Below are positions 27,755 to 38,310 of a stretch of 64,000 bases of DNA, piece by piece. Location of the stretch: the NCBI GenBank assembly GCA_030682475.1, contig JAUXOA010000107.1:1-64000 (forward strand), given 5' to 3'. The notes under the pieces are model-generated. The model worked only from the letters and a program-made list of their open reading frames with translations, was not told where the DNA came from and ran no database searches. Made by a program: the position numbers and the translations under genes. Numbering within the stretch: position 1 is the stretch's first letter; the number at the start of each line of letters is the position of its first letter. This DNA comes from Rhodoferax sp. (GTDB taxonomy: Bacteria; Pseudomonadota; Gammaproteobacteria; Burkholderiales; Burkholderiaceae_C).

Positions 27755-28366
27755 ATGATGGTGTTGTATTCAGGTACTACCTGCCCGTTTTCCCACCGTT
27801 GCCGTTTTGTCCTGTTCGAGAAAGGCATGGACTTTGAGATTCGCGACGTCGATCTGTACAACAAGCCCGAAGACATCAACGTGATGAATCCCTACGGCCA
27901 GGTGCCGATTCTGGTTGAGCGCGATTTGATTTTGTATGAATCGAACATCATCAATGAATACATTGACGAGCGTTTTCCGCACCCCCAGTTGATGCCCGGC
28001 GATCCGGTCGATCGGGCCCGTGTGCGCCTGTTCCTGCTCAATTTTGAGAAGGAACTGTTTGTGCACGTGTCCACACTCGAGTCTCGTGCCGCCAAGAGCA
28101 ACGAAAAGGTGCTGGAGAAAGCACGCGCCCACATCCGCGATCGCTTGACGCAACTGGCCCCGGTATTTTTGAAGAACAAATACATGTTGGGTGACGGCTT
28201 CTCCATGCTTGACGTGGCCATTGCCCCCCTGCTGTGGCGGCTCGATTACTACGGCATTGACCTCAGCAAAAATGCGGCGCCCCTGCTCAAATATGCCGAG
28301 CGCATTTTCTCGCGCACAGCTTACATCGAAGCGCTGACACCGTCTGAGAAAGTGATGCGCAAATAA
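27755..28366 (+). CDS. sspA: SspA, stringent starvation protein A
   Basis: A 203-residue glutathione-transferase-fold protein that binds RNA polymerase rather than acting as an enzyme. MVLYSGTTCPFSHRCRFVLFEKGMDFEIRDVDL and NPYGQVPILVERDLILYESNIINEYIDERFPHP are characteristic. A TAGGAG Shine-Dalgarno precedes the start. It lies next to sspB and downstream of the bc1 genes, the usual order. Confidence 0.94.
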   Translation: MMVLYSGTTCPFSHRCRFVLFEKGMDFEIRDVDLYNKPEDINVMNPYGQVPILVERDLILYESNIINEYIDERFPHPQLMPGDPVDRARVRLFLLNFEKELFVHVSTLESRAAKSNEKVLEKARAHIRDRLTQLAPVFLKNKYMLGDGFSMLDVAIAPLLWRLDYYGIDLSKNAAPLLKYAERIFSRTAYIEALTPSEKVMRK

Positions 28367-28384
28367 GCGCTTTGCCAAAGACCG

Positions 28385-28912
28385 ATGATTGACGCTCCAG
28401 ACGCTACCTCCACGCGCCCCTACCTGATCCGGGCCTTGTACGAATGGTGTACCGACAACGGCTTCACGCCTTATGTGGCTGTGGCCGTGGACAACAGTGT
28501 GCAGGTGCCTCGCGAGTACGTGAAAGACGGGGAGATTGTTCTCAATATCGGCCTCGATGCCACGAGTTCACTCAAACTGGGCAACGACTTCATTGAGTTC
28601 AAAGCCCGGTTCGCCGGAACCACGCGGGAGATCATGGTGCCGGTTAACCAGGTTATGGCGATCTACGCCCGGGAAAATGGACAGGGCATGGCCTTTCCCC
28701 TGGCCCCCCCTCAAGGTGTTAAAACAGTTGCATCGTTCTCGACAAACCTGGTTTCTGTGGCAGACGGTACCCCTGTCGCAGCGCCTGAGCTTAAAACGGT
28801 CCAGTTGACAAGCGTCGAATCGGAGCGGCAAAAGGATGAGCCAAACGACGAACCAGATCCGCCACGACCATCCACCACAAGCCCGCGGCCCGCGCTGAAA
28901 CGGGTGAAATAA
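28385..28912 (+). CDS. sspB: SspB, ClpXP adaptor (stringent starvation protein B)
   Basis: A 175-residue protein. The folded N-terminal domain TRPYLIRALYEWCTDNGFTPYVAVAV...VPREYVKDGEIVLNIGLDATSSLKLGNDFIEFKARFAG binds ssrA-tagged substrates. A long disordered linker leads to a short C-terminal tail (ALKRVK) that contacts ClpX. It is 18 bases downstream of sspA. Confidence 0.94.
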   Translation: MIDAPDATSTRPYLIRALYEWCTDNGFTPYVAVAVDNSVQVPREYVKDGEIVLNIGLDATSSLKLGNDFIEFKARFAGTTREIMVPVNQVMAIYARENGQGMAFPLAPPQGVKTVASFSTNLVSVADGTPVAAPELKTVQLTSVESERQKDEPNDEPDPPRPSTTSPRPALKRVK

Positions 28913-28963
28913 CAGGGTACTTGTCCGCGGGATGCTTGAAGAGTCCAGTAAAATATAAAAAGT

Positions 28964-29039
28964 GCCGATTTAGCTCAGTTGGTAGAGCAACCGCCTTGTA
29001 AGCGGTAGGTCATCAGTTCGAATCCGATAATCGGCACCA
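28964..29039 (+). tRNA. tRNA-Thr (anticodon TGT), CCA encoded
   Basis: A 76-base cloverleaf. The acceptor GCCGATT pairs with AATCGGC, the D-arm holds AGCTCAGTTGGTAGAGC, the anticodon loop CTTGTAA is enclosed by ACCGC/GCGGT and gives anticodon TGT, and the T-arm has TTCGAATCC. Discriminator A and CCA are in the DNA. It follows sspB, and TAAAAT 10 bases upstream may be its -10 element. Confidence 0.97.
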
Positions 29040-29063
29040 TTTATTTTTCCAGGCTGACCCGCA

Positions 29064-29375
29064 TCAGCGGTCACGGGTGATTTGGACCTTCAGCCGAATT
29101 GAGTTAACCTCCCACCCCTTGACCCGCAAATGAGCTTCAAGCGCGGGCAATAGCTGGCGAATTTTTGCCGCGGCCGCGTTGTTGTCCAAAATCAGGCACC
29201 ACACCGGGCCTTCAATCGGCCCTGCTTTGACGGCTGGACGCAGCGGCCCAGGAATCAGGGATTCAATCGCCTTGAGTCGCGCGACCGAATCCCGGGTGAG
29301 ATCAATCAATCTTGCCAGCGTTGGCGAGTCCTGGCTGGCCTGTAGCAGCGAGACTGGATGTTGGCGGCGGTTCAT
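29064..29375 (-). CDS. DciA-like protein (DUF721), putative replicative-helicase loader
   Basis: A 103-residue protein from ATG 29375. The segment PAVKAGPIEGPVWCLILDNNAAAAKIRQLLPALEAHLRVKGWEVNSIRLKVQ fits the DUF721/DciA domain, which loads DnaB in bacteria without DnaC. The N-terminal SPTLARLIDLTRDSVARLKAIESLIPGPLRP is also usual. It lies just upstream of and divergent from the M23 peptidase, in the common lpxC-secA neighbourhood. Confidence 0.75.
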   Translation of the reverse strand: MNRRQHPVSLLQASQDSPTLARLIDLTRDSVARLKAIESLIPGPLRPAVKAGPIEGPVWCLILDNNAAAAKIRQLLPALEAHLRVKGWEVNSIRLKVQITRDR

Positions 29376-29401
29376 AAACAAGTTGTTGAGGGACTATCCG
29401 A

Positions 29402-30406
29402 ATGCAATTGATTATCACGGATACATGGCTGGCCAAAAGTCGTGCGCTGCACCTCAGTGGCAGCAAGCTGGTGCTGGCCGCGTTGCTGGCGTCATTCATC
29501 TTGATGCTGGTGGCGGCGGGCCTCTACCACTGGGTGTTCCTGAAGGGCGCCAGAGAAGGCTGGCCGGTGGTGGGCACGCTGCTCCGGCTGGTGGTCAAGG
29601 ATGAGTTTGAGCAGCGTGATCGATTTATGCGTGAGAACCTGGACGCGTTAGCACGCAAGTTGGGCGAAATGCAGGCCAAGCTGACGCAGCTTGAATCCTT
29701 GGGTGAGCGTGTTTCTGGATTGGCCGGCGTCAATCCCAACGAGATCAGGATGAAGCCCGGTCAGGGCGGCGCGCTGGTGTCGGGCCGCCCCTTGTCGATG
29801 GAAGAACTGCAAGCCACGCTGGCAGAACTTGATCGCCTGACCGATCAACGTAGCGACTTGATGACCGTGCTGGAGTCCCGCCTGTTTGATCAGAAAATTC
29901 GCAACATGATGGTGCCCACTCAGCCACCAGTGACGGCGGGCAACCTGGGTTCCCTGTTTGGCTGGCGCATTGACCCGTTTACCGGACGCTCGGCGCTTCA
30001 CACCGGACTGGACTTCCAGGCGGATCAGGGAACCCTCATACTGGCGGCTGCCGGTGGTGTCGTGGTAACACAGGAGTTTCATCCGGCCTATGGAAACATG
30101 ATCGAAGTTGATCACGGCAACGACCTGATGACACGTTATGCCCATGCTTCGAAAACGTTTGTCAGACGAGGTGACTTGATCAAGCGGGGTCAGAAAATTG
30201 CCGAGGTCGGAACCACCGGACGCTCCACCGGAGCGCATTTGCATTTTGAAGTGTTGGTGCAGGGAATTCCGCAAGACCCGCAGAAGTTTCTGGCGGCTGG
30301 CCGTAAGCTGCCGGCGCAACAGGTGGCCAGGCGTGTGACCCCGACCGGTGCGCTTGCGTCAACCCCGACCGGACCGTCCGCCAGGCGCTTGCCTGGGCAA
30401 AGGTAA
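29402..30406 (+). CDS. M23-family peptidoglycan peptidase (LysM-free, membrane-anchored)
   Basis: A 334-residue protein with an N-terminal membrane helix (about residues 22-42, LVLAALLASFILMLVAAGLYHWV), a coiled-coil-like middle (about 70-150), and a C-terminal M23 domain (about 185-300). Zinc-site motifs are HTGLDFQ and HLHFEV. The TRYAHASKTFVRRGDLIKRGQKIAEVGTTGRSTGAHLHFEV stretch is typical. It probably trims or regulates peptidoglycan cross-links. It is placed before secA, as in relatives. Confidence 0.92.
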   Translation: MQLIITDTWLAKSRALHLSGSKLVLAALLASFILMLVAAGLYHWVFLKGAREGWPVVGTLLRLVVKDEFEQRDRFMRENLDALARKLGEMQAKLTQLESLGERVSGLAGVNPNEIRMKPGQGGALVSGRPLSMEELQATLAELDRLTDQRSDLMTVLESRLFDQKIRNMMVPTQPPVTAGNLGSLFGWRIDPFTGRSALHTGLDFQADQGTLILAAAGGVVVTQEFHPAYGNMIEVDHGNDLMTRYAHASKTFVRRGDLIKRGQKIAEVGTTGRSTGAHLHFEVLVQGIPQDPQKFLAAGRKLPAQQVARRVTPTGALASTPTGPSARRLPGQR

Positions 30407-30548
30407 AATCAGGCGCTCAGGTTTCTCAGCGTTGCGTATTCCGTTGAAACGGTTGCATTTCGCGCCAGTGACCCCATTTCATCCAGATTAGAAAAAGGAT
30501 TGCGCTGTTCTGTTGGCCCAAGCGGGCTGGCGGGTCCGTCTTGCATTC

Positions 30549-33314
30549 ATGGCCACCAATATTCTCACCAAAATTTTCGGCAGTCGCAATGACCGCCTGC
30601 TCAAACAGTACCGCAACAGTGTGCTTCGCATCAATGCGATGGAAGTCGAGCTGGAGAAGCTGTCCGACGATGCCTTGCGCGGCAAGACACAGGAGTTCAA
30701 GGACCGCGTCGCCCAGGGAGAAACCCTGGATGCCCTGTTGCCGGAGGCGTTTGCGGTGGTGCGCGAGGGTTCCAAGCGCGTCATGAAAATGCGCCATTTC
30801 GACGTCCAGTTGCTGGGCGGTATGTCGCTGCACAACGGCAAGATTTCAGAAATGGGAACAGGGGAGGGTAAAACACTGACCGCCACCATGCCGGTGTACC
30901 TCAACGCGTTGACCGGCAAGGGCGTTCACGTGGTGACGGTGAATGACTACCTGGCCAATCGGGATGCGCAGTGGATGGGCAAGCTCTACAATTTTCTGGG
31001 GCTGACAGTCGGCATCAATTTGCCGAACATGGCGCGCGAGGAAAAGCAGGCGGCTTACCGTGCCGACATTACCTACGGCACCAATAACGAATATGGCTTT
31101 GATTACCTGCGCGACAACATGGTCTACGAGACCGCCGACCGTGTTCAGCGCGGTCTGAATTACGCCATTGTTGACGAAGTGGATTCGATCCTGATTGACG
31201 AAGCGCGCACCCCCCTGATCATCAGCGGCCAGGCGGAAGACCACACCGAACTCTACATTGCGATCAACAAAGTGGTTCCCTTGCTGCAGCAGCAGGAAGG
31301 CGAGGCCGACCCGCGCACTGGCGAAGGGGTCACCAAGCCGGGCGACTTTACGCTGGATGAAAAAAGTCGTCAGGTCTTCCTGACCGAACAGGGCCATGAG
31401 AGCGCCGAACGTATTCTTTTCGACCTGGGGCTGATTCCTGAGGGCGCAACGCTGTACGACCCGGCCAATATCACGCTGATGCATCATTTGTATGCGGCCT
31501 TGCGTGCCAACCACCTCTACCACCGCGACCAGCACTATGTGGTGCAGGATGGCGAGATCGTGATCGTGGACGAGTTCACGGGCCGCCTGATGTCGGGTCG
31601 GCGCTGGAGCGAGGGCTTGCATCAGGCGGTGGAAGCCAAAGAGGGGGCGGCCATCCAGCCTGAAAACCAGACCATGGCGTCGATTACCTTCCAGAACTAT
31701 TTCCGTCTTTATGGCAAGCTGGCGGGCATGACCGGTACCGCTGATACCGAAGCCTATGAATTCCAGGAAATTTACGGATTGGAAACGGTGGTGATGCCGC
31801 CCAACCGCCCCAGCAAGCGCGAAGACCAGCTTGATCGTGTTTACAAGACAACGCGCGAAAAATACGAAGCCGCCATCCAGGATATCCGGGAGTGCCATGA
31901 GCGGGGCCAGCCGGTGCTGGTCGGTACCACCTCGATCGAGAACTCGGAAATCATTGCGCAGTTGCTGGAAAAAGAAAAGTTGCCGCACCAGGTGCTCAAC
32001 GCCAAGCAGCATGCGCGGGAAGCCGATATCGTGGCCCAGGCTGGCCGCGCCAAAATGATCACCATCGCTACCAATATGGCGGGCCGTGGCACCGACATTG
32101 TGCTGGGCGGCAACATGAGCCAGGCGGTGGAGGCGCTGGAGGCGGACGAATCGCTGGCCGCCGGTCAGAAACAAAAACAGCTTGATGCGCTGCGTGCGCA
32201 GTGGGAGCGAGACCACGAGCAGGTCAAGGCACTGGGTGGGTTGCGCATCATCGCCACCGAGCGGCACGAGTCGCGCCGCATCGACAACCAGTTGCGGGGT
32301 CGTTCCGGCCGCCAGGGCGATCCCGGCTCGTCGCGCTTCTACCTGAGTCTGGATGATGCGCTGATGCGCATTTTTGCCGGTGACCGGGTCAAGGCGATCA
32401 TGGACCGGCTCAAAATGCCCGATGGTGAAGCGATCGAAGCCGGCATTGTGACGCGCAGCATCGAGAGCGCCCAGCGCAAGGTGGAAGCGCGCAATTTCGA
32501 CATGCGCAAACAGTTGCTTGAGTATGACGATGTGTCCAATGACCAGCGCAAAGTGATTTACCAGCAGCGCAACGAAATTCTGGATGCAAAGGATCTGTCG
32601 GCCCAGATTGCGTCCTTGCGTGAAGGCTGTTTCAATGACCTGGTGCGCCAGTACGTGCCGGTCGAATCGGTCGAGGAACAGTGGGATATCGCGAGCCTGG
32701 AACAGGTGTTGGCCGATGAATGGCAGGTGACGCTGCCCCTGCAGCAGCAAGTGAGCGCGGCCAGTGCCATTACCGATGAAGACCTGCTGGAAAGCGTGCG
32801 CAGCGAAGCCAACAAGGTATTTGCAGCCAAGGTTGAGCAGATTGGCGGTGAAAACTTCACCCAGTTCGAACGCATGGTGTTGCTGCAGAGCATTGACACG
32901 CATTGGCGCGAACACCTGAGTTCGCTGGACTACCTGCGCCAGGGCATTCATTTGCGCGGCTACGCGCAAAAGCAACCCAAACAGGAATACAAACGCGAGG
33001 CGTTCGAGCTGTTCGGTCAGTTGCTTGACTCGGTTAAAAATGACGTCACCAAGGTGCTCATGACGGTCAGGGTTGAATCCAGCGCGCAACTGGAACAGGC
33101 GGCCGAGGCGATGGAGGATCGCGCTGAAAGCATGGTCAACGTGACCTACAGCGCGCCGACTGAAACCGGCGAGGTTCAAACCACGGTTGATAAAGAAACG
33201 GTTGGCAAAAGATCGCCGACCTTCGGTGGCGCCGTTCCACGCGTTGGTCGCAATGAACCCTGTCCTTGTGGCAGTGGCAAAAAATACAAGCAGTGCCACG
33301 GCAAGCTAGCCTGA
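30549..33314 (+). CDS. secA: SecA, preprotein translocase ATPase
   Basis: A 921-residue motor of the Sec pathway. N-terminal [21 protein letters not shown], Walker [12 protein letters not shown], Walker [16 protein letters not shown], the [11 protein letters not shown] motif, the helical scaffold region, and a C-terminal zinc motif [14 protein letters not shown] that binds SecB. The ATG at 30549 fits the family N-terminus better than the longer frame. argJ follows after 1 base. Confidence 0.97.
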   Translation: MATNILTKIFGSRNDRLLKQYRNSVLRINAMEVELEKLSDDALRGKTQEFKDRVAQGETLDALLPEAFAVVREGSKRVMKMRHFDVQLLGGMSLHNGKISEMGTGEGKTLTATMPVYLNALTGKGVHVVTVNDYLANRDAQWMGKLYNFLGLTVGINLPNMAREEKQAAYRADITYGTNNEYGFDYLRDNMVYETADRVQRGLNYAIVDEVDSILIDEARTPLIISGQAEDHTELYIAINKVVPLLQQQEGEADPRTGEGVTKPGDFTLDEKSRQVFLTEQGHESAERILFDLGLIPEGATLYDPANITLMHHLYAALRANHLYHRDQHYVVQDGEIVIVDEFTGRLMSGRRWSEGLHQAVEAKEGAAIQPENQTMASITFQNYFRLYGKLAGMTGTADTEAYEFQEIYGLETVVMPPNRPSKREDQLDRVYKTTREKYEAAIQDIRECHERGQPVLVGTTSIENSEIIAQLLEKEKLPHQVLNAKQHAREADIVAQAGRAKMITIATNMAGRGTDIVLGGNMSQAVEALEADESLAAGQKQKQLDALRAQWERDHEQVKALGGLRIIATERHESRRIDNQLRGRSGRQGDPGSSRFYLSLDDALMRIFAGDRVKAIMDRLKMPDGEAIEAGIVTRSIESAQRKVEARNFDMRKQLLEYDDVSNDQRKVIYQQRNEILDAKDLSAQIASLREGCFNDLVRQYVPVESVEEQWDIASLEQVLADEWQVTLPLQQQVSAASAITDEDLLESVRSEANKVFAAKVEQIGGENFTQFERMVLLQSIDTHWREHLSSLDYLRQGIHLRGYAQKQPKQEYKREAFELFGQLLDSVKNDVTKVLMTVRVESSAQLEQAAEAMEDRAESMVNVTYSAPTETGEVQTTVDKETVGKRSPTFGGAVPRVGRNEPCPCGSGKKYKQCHGKLA

Positions 33315-33315
33315 C

Positions 33316-34545
33316 ATGGCCGTTAATTTACCCGCCCCCAATCCACTAGAGCTGTATCCAATCGCGGGGGTTCGCATCGGCGTGACCGAAGCCGGTATCC
33401 GCAAGGCCCAGCGCAAAGACCTGAGCGTCGTTTTGATCGACCCGGGGGCGTCGGTGGCGGGCGTCTTCACCCAGAACCGCTTTTGCGCGGCACCGGTGCA
33501 GCTCTGCCGCGAGCATCTGGCCAGCGGCGTGGGGGTCAGGGCCCTGCTCATCAATACCGGCAACGCCAATGCCGGCACCGGCGCAGATGGACGCTCCCGC
33601 GCCCTGAGCACCTGTGTGGCGCTGGCCGGCAAGCTCGGCATCTCAGCCGCGCAAGTTTTGCCATTTTCAACCGGCGTCATCATGGAGTCCTTGCCGGTTG
33701 AGCGGATCGAGGCCGGGCTGGATGGCGCTTGTGCCGATGCGCGCGAAGACAATTGGCTGCGCGCTTCTGAGGCCATCATGACCACCGACACCGTGGCCAA
33801 GGCCTTTGGTGCGCAACTGATGATTGATGGTGCCCTGGTGAGCATCACCGGCATCAGCAAGGGGGCCGGCATGATTCGGCCCAATATGGCGACCATGCTG
33901 GGCTTCATGGCGACCGACGCGTGTGTCAGCCAGGCGCTGATGCAGCAGTTGGCGACGGAACTGGCCAATGGTTCCTTCAACCGGGTGACGGTGGATGGCG
34001 ACACCTCCACCAACGACTCCTTCGTTCTCATTGCCACCAACCAGGCGGCCCATGCGACTATTGATTCGCTTGACAGCGCATCCGGGCGCGCACTCCAGGC
34101 GGCCATGCTGGGCGTCGCGCAAAAGCTCGCGCAAGCGATCGTGCGCGACGGCGAAGGAGTTACAAAATTTATAGCAATCAAGGTGGCAGGCGGAAAAACT
34201 CAGGCCGAGTGCCGCCAGGTGGCCTATGCCATTGCCCATTCGCCCCTGGTCAAAACAGCCTTCTTCGCCAGCGACCCGAACCTGGGGCGCATCCTGGCCG
34301 CTGTGGGCTACGCCGGTATCGATGATCTGGACCAGGCCGGCATTGACTTGTACCTGGATGACGTTCATGTGGCAGCTCAGGGCGCTCGCCATCCCCTGTA
34401 CCGCGAGGCAGACGGCCAGCGCGTCATGCAGCAGAGCGAGATCACGGTGCGGGTGGTTCTGGGGCGCGGTGATGCGGTGGATACGGTCTGGACTTGCGAC
34501 CTCAGCCATGACTACGTCACGATCAACGCAGACTACCGCTCATGA
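33316..34545 (+). CDS. argJ: ArgJ, bifunctional ornithine acetyltransferase / N-acetylglutamate synthase
   Basis: A 409-residue self-cleaving enzyme of arginine synthesis. The cleavage threonine is in [21 protein letters not shown]. Other blocks are [13 protein letters not shown] and [11 protein letters not shown]. The ATG lies 1 base after the secA stop, and the stop overlaps the DUF815 gene by 4 bases. Confidence 0.96.
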   Translation: MAVNLPAPNPLELYPIAGVRIGVTEAGIRKAQRKDLSVVLIDPGASVAGVFTQNRFCAAPVQLCREHLASGVGVRALLINTGNANAGTGADGRSRALSTCVALAGKLGISAAQVLPFSTGVIMESLPVERIEAGLDGACADAREDNWLRASEAIMTTDTVAKAFGAQLMIDGALVSITGISKGAGMIRPNMATMLGFMATDACVSQALMQQLATELANGSFNRVTVDGDTSTNDSFVLIATNQAAHATIDSLDSASGRALQAAMLGVAQKLAQAIVRDGEGVTKFIAIKVAGGKTQAECRQVAYAIAHSPLVKTAFFASDPNLGRILAAVGYAGIDDLDQAGIDLYLDDVHVAAQGARHPLYREADGQRVMQQSEITVRVVLGRGDAVDTVWTCDLSHDYVTINADYRS

Positions 34546-35420
34546 ACGAGAAATTCGCGCATTTGCTGCTTCGGGCGGAGCAACTCATCAGCCAGATTGA
34601 ATCTGTGCTGCCACAAGCACTCTCGCCGCCTGACTGGAGCGCCTCCGTGGCCTACCGATATCGCAAACGAAGCTCGGGCCATGGCCTGCTTGCGCCGGTT
34701 CGTCATGTTGGCGTCATGCGCTTGGCGGACTTGAAAGAAATTGACCTGCAAAAAGAAAAAATCCAGCTCAACACCCTGCAGTTTGTCAACGGCAAACCAG
34801 CCAACAACGTGTTGCTCACAGGGGCCCGCGGCACCGGCAAGTCCTCGCTCATTAAAGCCTGTCTGAACGAATACGCAGGCCGTGGCTTGCGCCTGATCGA
34901 GGTTGACAAAGCGGATTTGACCGACCTGCCCGATATTGTGGACGTGGTGTCGGAGCGGAGCGAGAAATTCATTGTGTTCTGCGATGACCTGAGCTTCGAG
35001 GACGGCGAGCCGGGCTACAAGGCACTCAAGTCCATCCTGGACGGCTCGGTCGCCGCCACCACCCCCAACGTGCTGATTTACGCCACCAGCAACCGGCGCC
35101 ATTTGTTGCCCGAGTACATGAAGGAGAACCTCAGCTACACCCATACCGACGACGGCGAGGTGCATCCCGGCGAGGTGGTGGAGGAAAAAATCTCCCTCTC
35201 CGAACGCTTTGGTTTGTGGGTCAGCTTTTACCCGTTCACCCAGAATGAATACCTCACCATCGTGGCGCAATGGCTGGCGTCGTTCGGCGTGGCGTCAACC
35301 GCCATTGAAGCCGCAAGACCACAAGCACTGGTGTGGGCGCTGGAGCGCGGTTCACGCAGTGGCCGGGTGGCCTACCAGTTTGCGCGTGACTATGCGGGCA
35401 AACATGACGCAAGCGCATGA
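34542..35420 (+). CDS. DUF815 AAA-like ATPase
   Basis: A 292-residue protein of the DUF815 family. Walker A is [15 protein letters not shown] (about residue 95), Walker B is in [11 protein letters not shown], and [29 protein letters not shown] is a family block. Function is not established. It overlaps argJ and mutT by 4 bases each, suggesting co-translation. Confidence 0.9.
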   Translation: MNEKFAHLLLRAEQLISQIESVLPQALSPPDWSASVAYRYRKRSSGHGLLAPVRHVGVMRLADLKEIDLQKEKIQLNTLQFVNGKPANNVLLTGARGTGKSSLIKACLNEYAGRGLRLIEVDKADLTDLPDIVDVVSERSEKFIVFCDDLSFEDGEPGYKALKSILDGSVAATTPNVLIYATSNRRHLLPEYMKENLSYTHTDDGEVHPGEVVEEKISLSERFGLWVSFYPFTQNEYLTIVAQWLASFGVASTAIEAARPQALVWALERGSRSGRVAYQFARDYAGKHDASA

Positions 35421-35881
35421 GCAGCCAGCCCCTGGTTGCCGACGCCGCGCTGCCCCGCCAGGGCGGCACCGGGCGTAGCGTCGTCGATGTCGCGGTCGGG
35501 GTTCTGTTTCGAGCTGATGGCAGCTTCCTGCTCACCTCCAGACCGGCGGGCAAGGTCTACGCCGGCTACTGGGAGTTTCCCGGCGGCAAGATCGAGCCGG
35601 GCGAAACTATTGAGCAGGCATTGCAGCGTGAATTGCAGGAAGAGCTCGGCATCCGCATCGGCCCGGCAGCACTGTGGAGAGTTGAAACAGTGGATTACCC
35701 CCATGCGCTGGTGCGCTTGAACTTTTGCAAGGTCGTTGGCTGGACCGGTGACTTGCAGATGCGCGAGGCGCAGTCGTTTTCCTGGCAGCGTCTGCCGGTG
35801 CAGGTCGCACCCCTGCTGGCGGGCACGCTACCGGTTCTTCAATGGCTGGTGGACGAGTCGGGTTCAGCGCCAGTGATTTGA
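35417..35881 (+). CDS. MutT-like Nudix hydrolase
   Basis: A 154-residue Nudix protein. The Nudix box GGKIEPGETIEQALQRELQEELGI is intact. The short length and close match to the MutT branch (VVDVAVGVLFRADGSFLLTSRPAGKVYAGYWEFPGGKIE) suggest removal of 8-oxo-dGTP. Its last 43 bases overlap the convergent yacG gene, an unusually long 3' overlap. Confidence 0.88.
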   Translation: MSSQPLVADAALPRQGGTGRSVVDVAVGVLFRADGSFLLTSRPAGKVYAGYWEFPGGKIEPGETIEQALQRELQEELGIRIGPAALWRVETVDYPHALVRLNFCKVVGWTGDLQMREAQSFSWQRLPVQVAPLLAGTLPVLQWLVDESGSAPVI

Positions 35882-36069
35882 TCTTCTGACGGGCCGTCGG
35901 TGGGCATGCGAAAGCTCTCACTGGCCCAGGCGCCCAGATCAATATTTTTGCAACGCGCGCTGCAAAAAGGGCGAAATGGGTTGACGGTCGCAAAAACACT
36001 GTCGCCACCGCAGGTCGGACAGATAACCCGTTTGGCTGGTCCGGGCGGGGACGTGTTTGCGGGTTTCAT
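35839..36069 (-). CDS. yacG: YacG, zinc-finger DNA gyrase inhibitor
   Basis: A 76-residue protein with the four zinc cysteines: CPTCGG, then FRPFCSARCKNIDLGAW. YacG binds GyrB and inhibits DNA gyrase in E. coli. A GTG at 36075 is an alternative start, but ATG 36069 overlaps the zapD stop (ATGA). It ends the pilC-pilD-coaE-zapD-yacG unit. Confidence 0.9.
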   Translation of the reverse strand: MKPANTSPPGPAKRVICPTCGGDSVFATVNPFRPFCSARCKNIDLGAWASESFRMPTDGPSEDQITGAEPDSSTSH

Positions 36070-36821
36070 GAGCACAGGGCGAGTTCAAAAGCGGTGTCTT
36101 CACTGCAAGGGTGGAGTCTGTCATCGTCCTCCTGGCGCATCAGCCGGATCGACACCATGAGTCGATTGCCGCTGATCTCCGGGATCAATTCCAGTGACGA
36201 GTCGAGCGCCAGACGCAACAGTTGAAACGGTCTGCCTTGAGGCAGGTTTTGCTGAAACTGTCCCCCGTTGGCAATCACTTTTTGCGGTGCGCCGGAATCC
36301 CGCAGCAGCTTGAGCAAGACGTGAATCGAGTCCGCGAAAGGCGTTAGCGTGGCGGTCCAGCAGTGCAGATCATTTCTGCGCTGGACGCCTGTTTTGTGCT
36401 GCCACGCATAGTAGGCCGGGAGGTCGAACTCGCAGGTTCCACCAGGAATTCCGACGCGGCTTCGGATACTCATGAGCCAGTCATTCTCGGTCAGCGATTG
36501 ACCGGCTTTGCCGGGCAGACTGTTCAAGGTCTGGAAACACCGGTCCAGCTCGCTGATCACGTCATCCAGAGCGCTTTCGGAGATGGCCGGATTGCCCCGA
36601 TAAGCGTCAAGCATGTGTTTTTGTTTGTCCAGGTCTTTGAGGACATCGGACTTGAGGTCGGCACGTGCACCCACATCCATGACCTCGAAGAGGGTGGTGA
36701 GCGCGTAGTGATGGTCCAGTGCCTGCTCGCGCGAGACCAGTTCTGTCAGGCGATTAAACAGGTGTTCCAGTCGCAAATAGGTTCGGATGCGCTCGTTGAT
36801 GGGGTATTCGTAAAGGATCAC
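36066..36821 (-). CDS. zapD: ZapD, FtsZ-bundling cell-division protein
   Basis: A 251-residue protein of the ZapD (DUF1342) family, which stabilises FtsZ filaments. VILYEYPINERIRTYLRLEHLFNRL is the family N-terminus, so the GTG at 36821 is chosen; a longer frame starting at 36893 would overlap coaE. RSRVGIPGGTCEFDLPAYYAWQHK and the C-terminal LVSIRLMRQE-like region also match. The 25-base gap to coaE has only a weak ribosome-binding site. Confidence 0.88.
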   Translation of the reverse strand: MILYEYPINERIRTYLRLEHLFNRLTELVSREQALDHHYALTTLFEVMDVGARADLKSDVLKDLDKQKHMLDAYRGNPAISESALDDVISELDRCFQTLNSLPGKAGQSLTENDWLMSIRSRVGIPGGTCEFDLPAYYAWQHKTGVQRRNDLHCWTATLTPFADSIHVLLKLLRDSGAPQKVIANGGQFQQNLPQGRPFQLLRLALDSSLELIPEISGNRLMVSIRLMRQEDDDRLHPCSEDTAFELALCS

Positions 36822-36846
36822 GCTGATTTTTTCGGTGGACCAGAGG

Positions 36847-37464
36847 CTACCCGGATGATAGCCCGAAGCGATGTGAAATTTGACGGACCTCATCCGCCAG
36901 TTCGGCAAGCGACAGACCTACGTTGAAAATAACCGTGTCAGCCGCGCCCAGCCTGCGCCCGCGCCCAGCCTGCGATGACATAATTTTCTCGACCTCGTGG
37001 CGCGTTAAATGGCTGCGCGCCATGACCCGGCTGATCTGAACTTCGGGCGTGCAATCGACCACCAGCACGTGATCCACTTTTTGCCGCCAGGTGGCGGATT
37101 CAACCAGCAGGGGAATGTCAAAGACGACGCAAGCGCGCTCTTCGCTTGCGGCGGATGCGGCCTGGCTTTGTGTTGCCAGTCCCACCAGGGGGTGAATAAT
37201 GGACTCCAGCCGCTGGCGCGCCGTGGGGTCGGTGTGGATAAGGACCCGCATTTTCTCCCGGTCCAGTGCGCCGGCCGGGGTCACGAAATTCTGGCCAAAA
37301 ATGGCGGCAACCATTGGCATGGCCTGACCTCCCGGTGCTGTCAGCTCGCGGGCTATGGCATCGGCATCCACCACGGCGGCGCCCCGCTCCGCCAGGCGTT
37401 GGGCCACGGTACTTTTGCCGCTGCCAATGCCGCCAGTCAGTCCCAGCCGGATAAGGGGTAACAC
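36847..37464 (-). CDS. coaE: CoaE, dephospho-CoA kinase
   Basis: A 205-residue kinase for the last step of coenzyme A synthesis. P-loop GLTGGIGSGKSTVAQRLAERGAAVVDADAIA, then the VVDCTPEVQISRVMARSHLTRHEVEKIMSSQ block. The gene follows pilD after 3 bases in the standard pilBCD-coaE-zapD-yacG order. Confidence 0.95.
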   Translation of the reverse strand: MLPLIRLGLTGGIGSGKSTVAQRLAERGAAVVDADAIARELTAPGGQAMPMVAAIFGQNFVTPAGALDREKMRVLIHTDPTARQRLESIIHPLVGLATQSQAASAASEERACVVFDIPLLVESATWRQKVDHVLVVDCTPEVQISRVMARSHLTRHEVEKIMSSQAGRGRRLGAADTVIFNVGLSLAELADEVRQISHRFGLSSG

Positions 37465-37467
37465 AGC

Positions 37468-38310
37468 TTAGAGCCCGACGAAGCGAAGAATGGTGCCGGG
37501 GCCAAAAATCATGGCCGTCAGCCCGGCACCGGCCAGGAAGGGGCCAAAAGGCAGGTAGCCGCCTTCCCGCAAAGCGCTGGAGAACTTCATGGCAATACCG
37601 ACGATGGCGCCAATGACCGAGGCCATCAAAATGATGGGTACCAGTGCCTGCCAGCCGAACCAGGCACCTAGCGCGGCAAACAGCTTGAAGTCCCCAAAGC
37701 CCATGCCCTCCTTGCCGGTGATCAGCTTGAAGGCCCAATAGACAAGCCACAAGGACAGATAGCCGGCCACAGCGCCCCAGAACGCCGTTGCCAGGGTCAC
37801 GCTGGTCCATTGCAGTGTGGCCGCGATCAGACCCGCCCACAACAGGGGCAGGGTGATGTCATCGGGCAACAGCGTGGTATCCCAGTCGATCAAGGCCAGT
37901 GCCAGAAGCGATGCGGAAAACCCGCTCCAGGCCAGAGCGGAGGGTGTCATGCCCCAGCGCCAGGCGCAATAGAAAAACAGCGCGCCGGTTGTCAACTCCA
38001 CCAAGGGATAGCGCAGACTGATGGGCGTGGCGCAGGCGGCGCATTTTCCCCGCAAAAAAAGATAACTCACGAGCGGAATGTTTTCATACCAGCGGATCTG
38101 ATGGCCGCACTTGGAGCATCGGGAACGTGGCACTGCCAAATTGAATCTCTCTGCCGACGGCACTTCTTTTCCGGACAGCTCGACACACTCGGCCCGCCAC
38201 TGTGCTTCAAGCATGATCGGTAGGCGGTAAATCACGACATTGAGAAAGCTGCCGACAACCAAGCCCAGTACGCCGAAAACGGTGGCGTCAAACCATTGCG
38301 AAACTGGCAT
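37468..38310 (-). CDS. pilD: PilD, prepilin peptidase / N-methyltransferase
   Basis: A 280-residue membrane enzyme with about seven hydrophobic segments. The zinc cysteines CSKCGH and CAAC lie in the first cytoplasmic loop, and catalytic aspartates are in LIDWDTTLLPDD and GFGDFKLFAALGAW. It trims and methylates type IV prepilins and pseudopilins. The start overlaps the pilC stop. Confidence 0.94.
   Translation of the reverse strand: MPVSQWFDATVFGVLGLVVGSFLNVVIYRLPIMLEAQWRAECVELSGKEVPSAERFNLAVPRSRCSKCGHQIRWYENIPLVSYLFLRGKCAACATPISLRYPLVELTTGALFFYCAWRWGMTPSALAWSGFSASLLALALIDWDTTLLPDDITLPLLWAGLIAATLQWTSVTLATAFWGAVAGYLSLWLVYWAFKLITGKEGMGFGDFKLFAALGAWFGWQALVPIILMASVIGAIVGIAMKFSSALREGGYLPFGPFLAGAGLTAMIFGPGTILRFVGL

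Noticed and set aside
30846-33299. An 817-residue open frame antisense to secA
   Set aside because: It mirrors the codon bias of secA on the opposite strand and has no family features; secA is certain.
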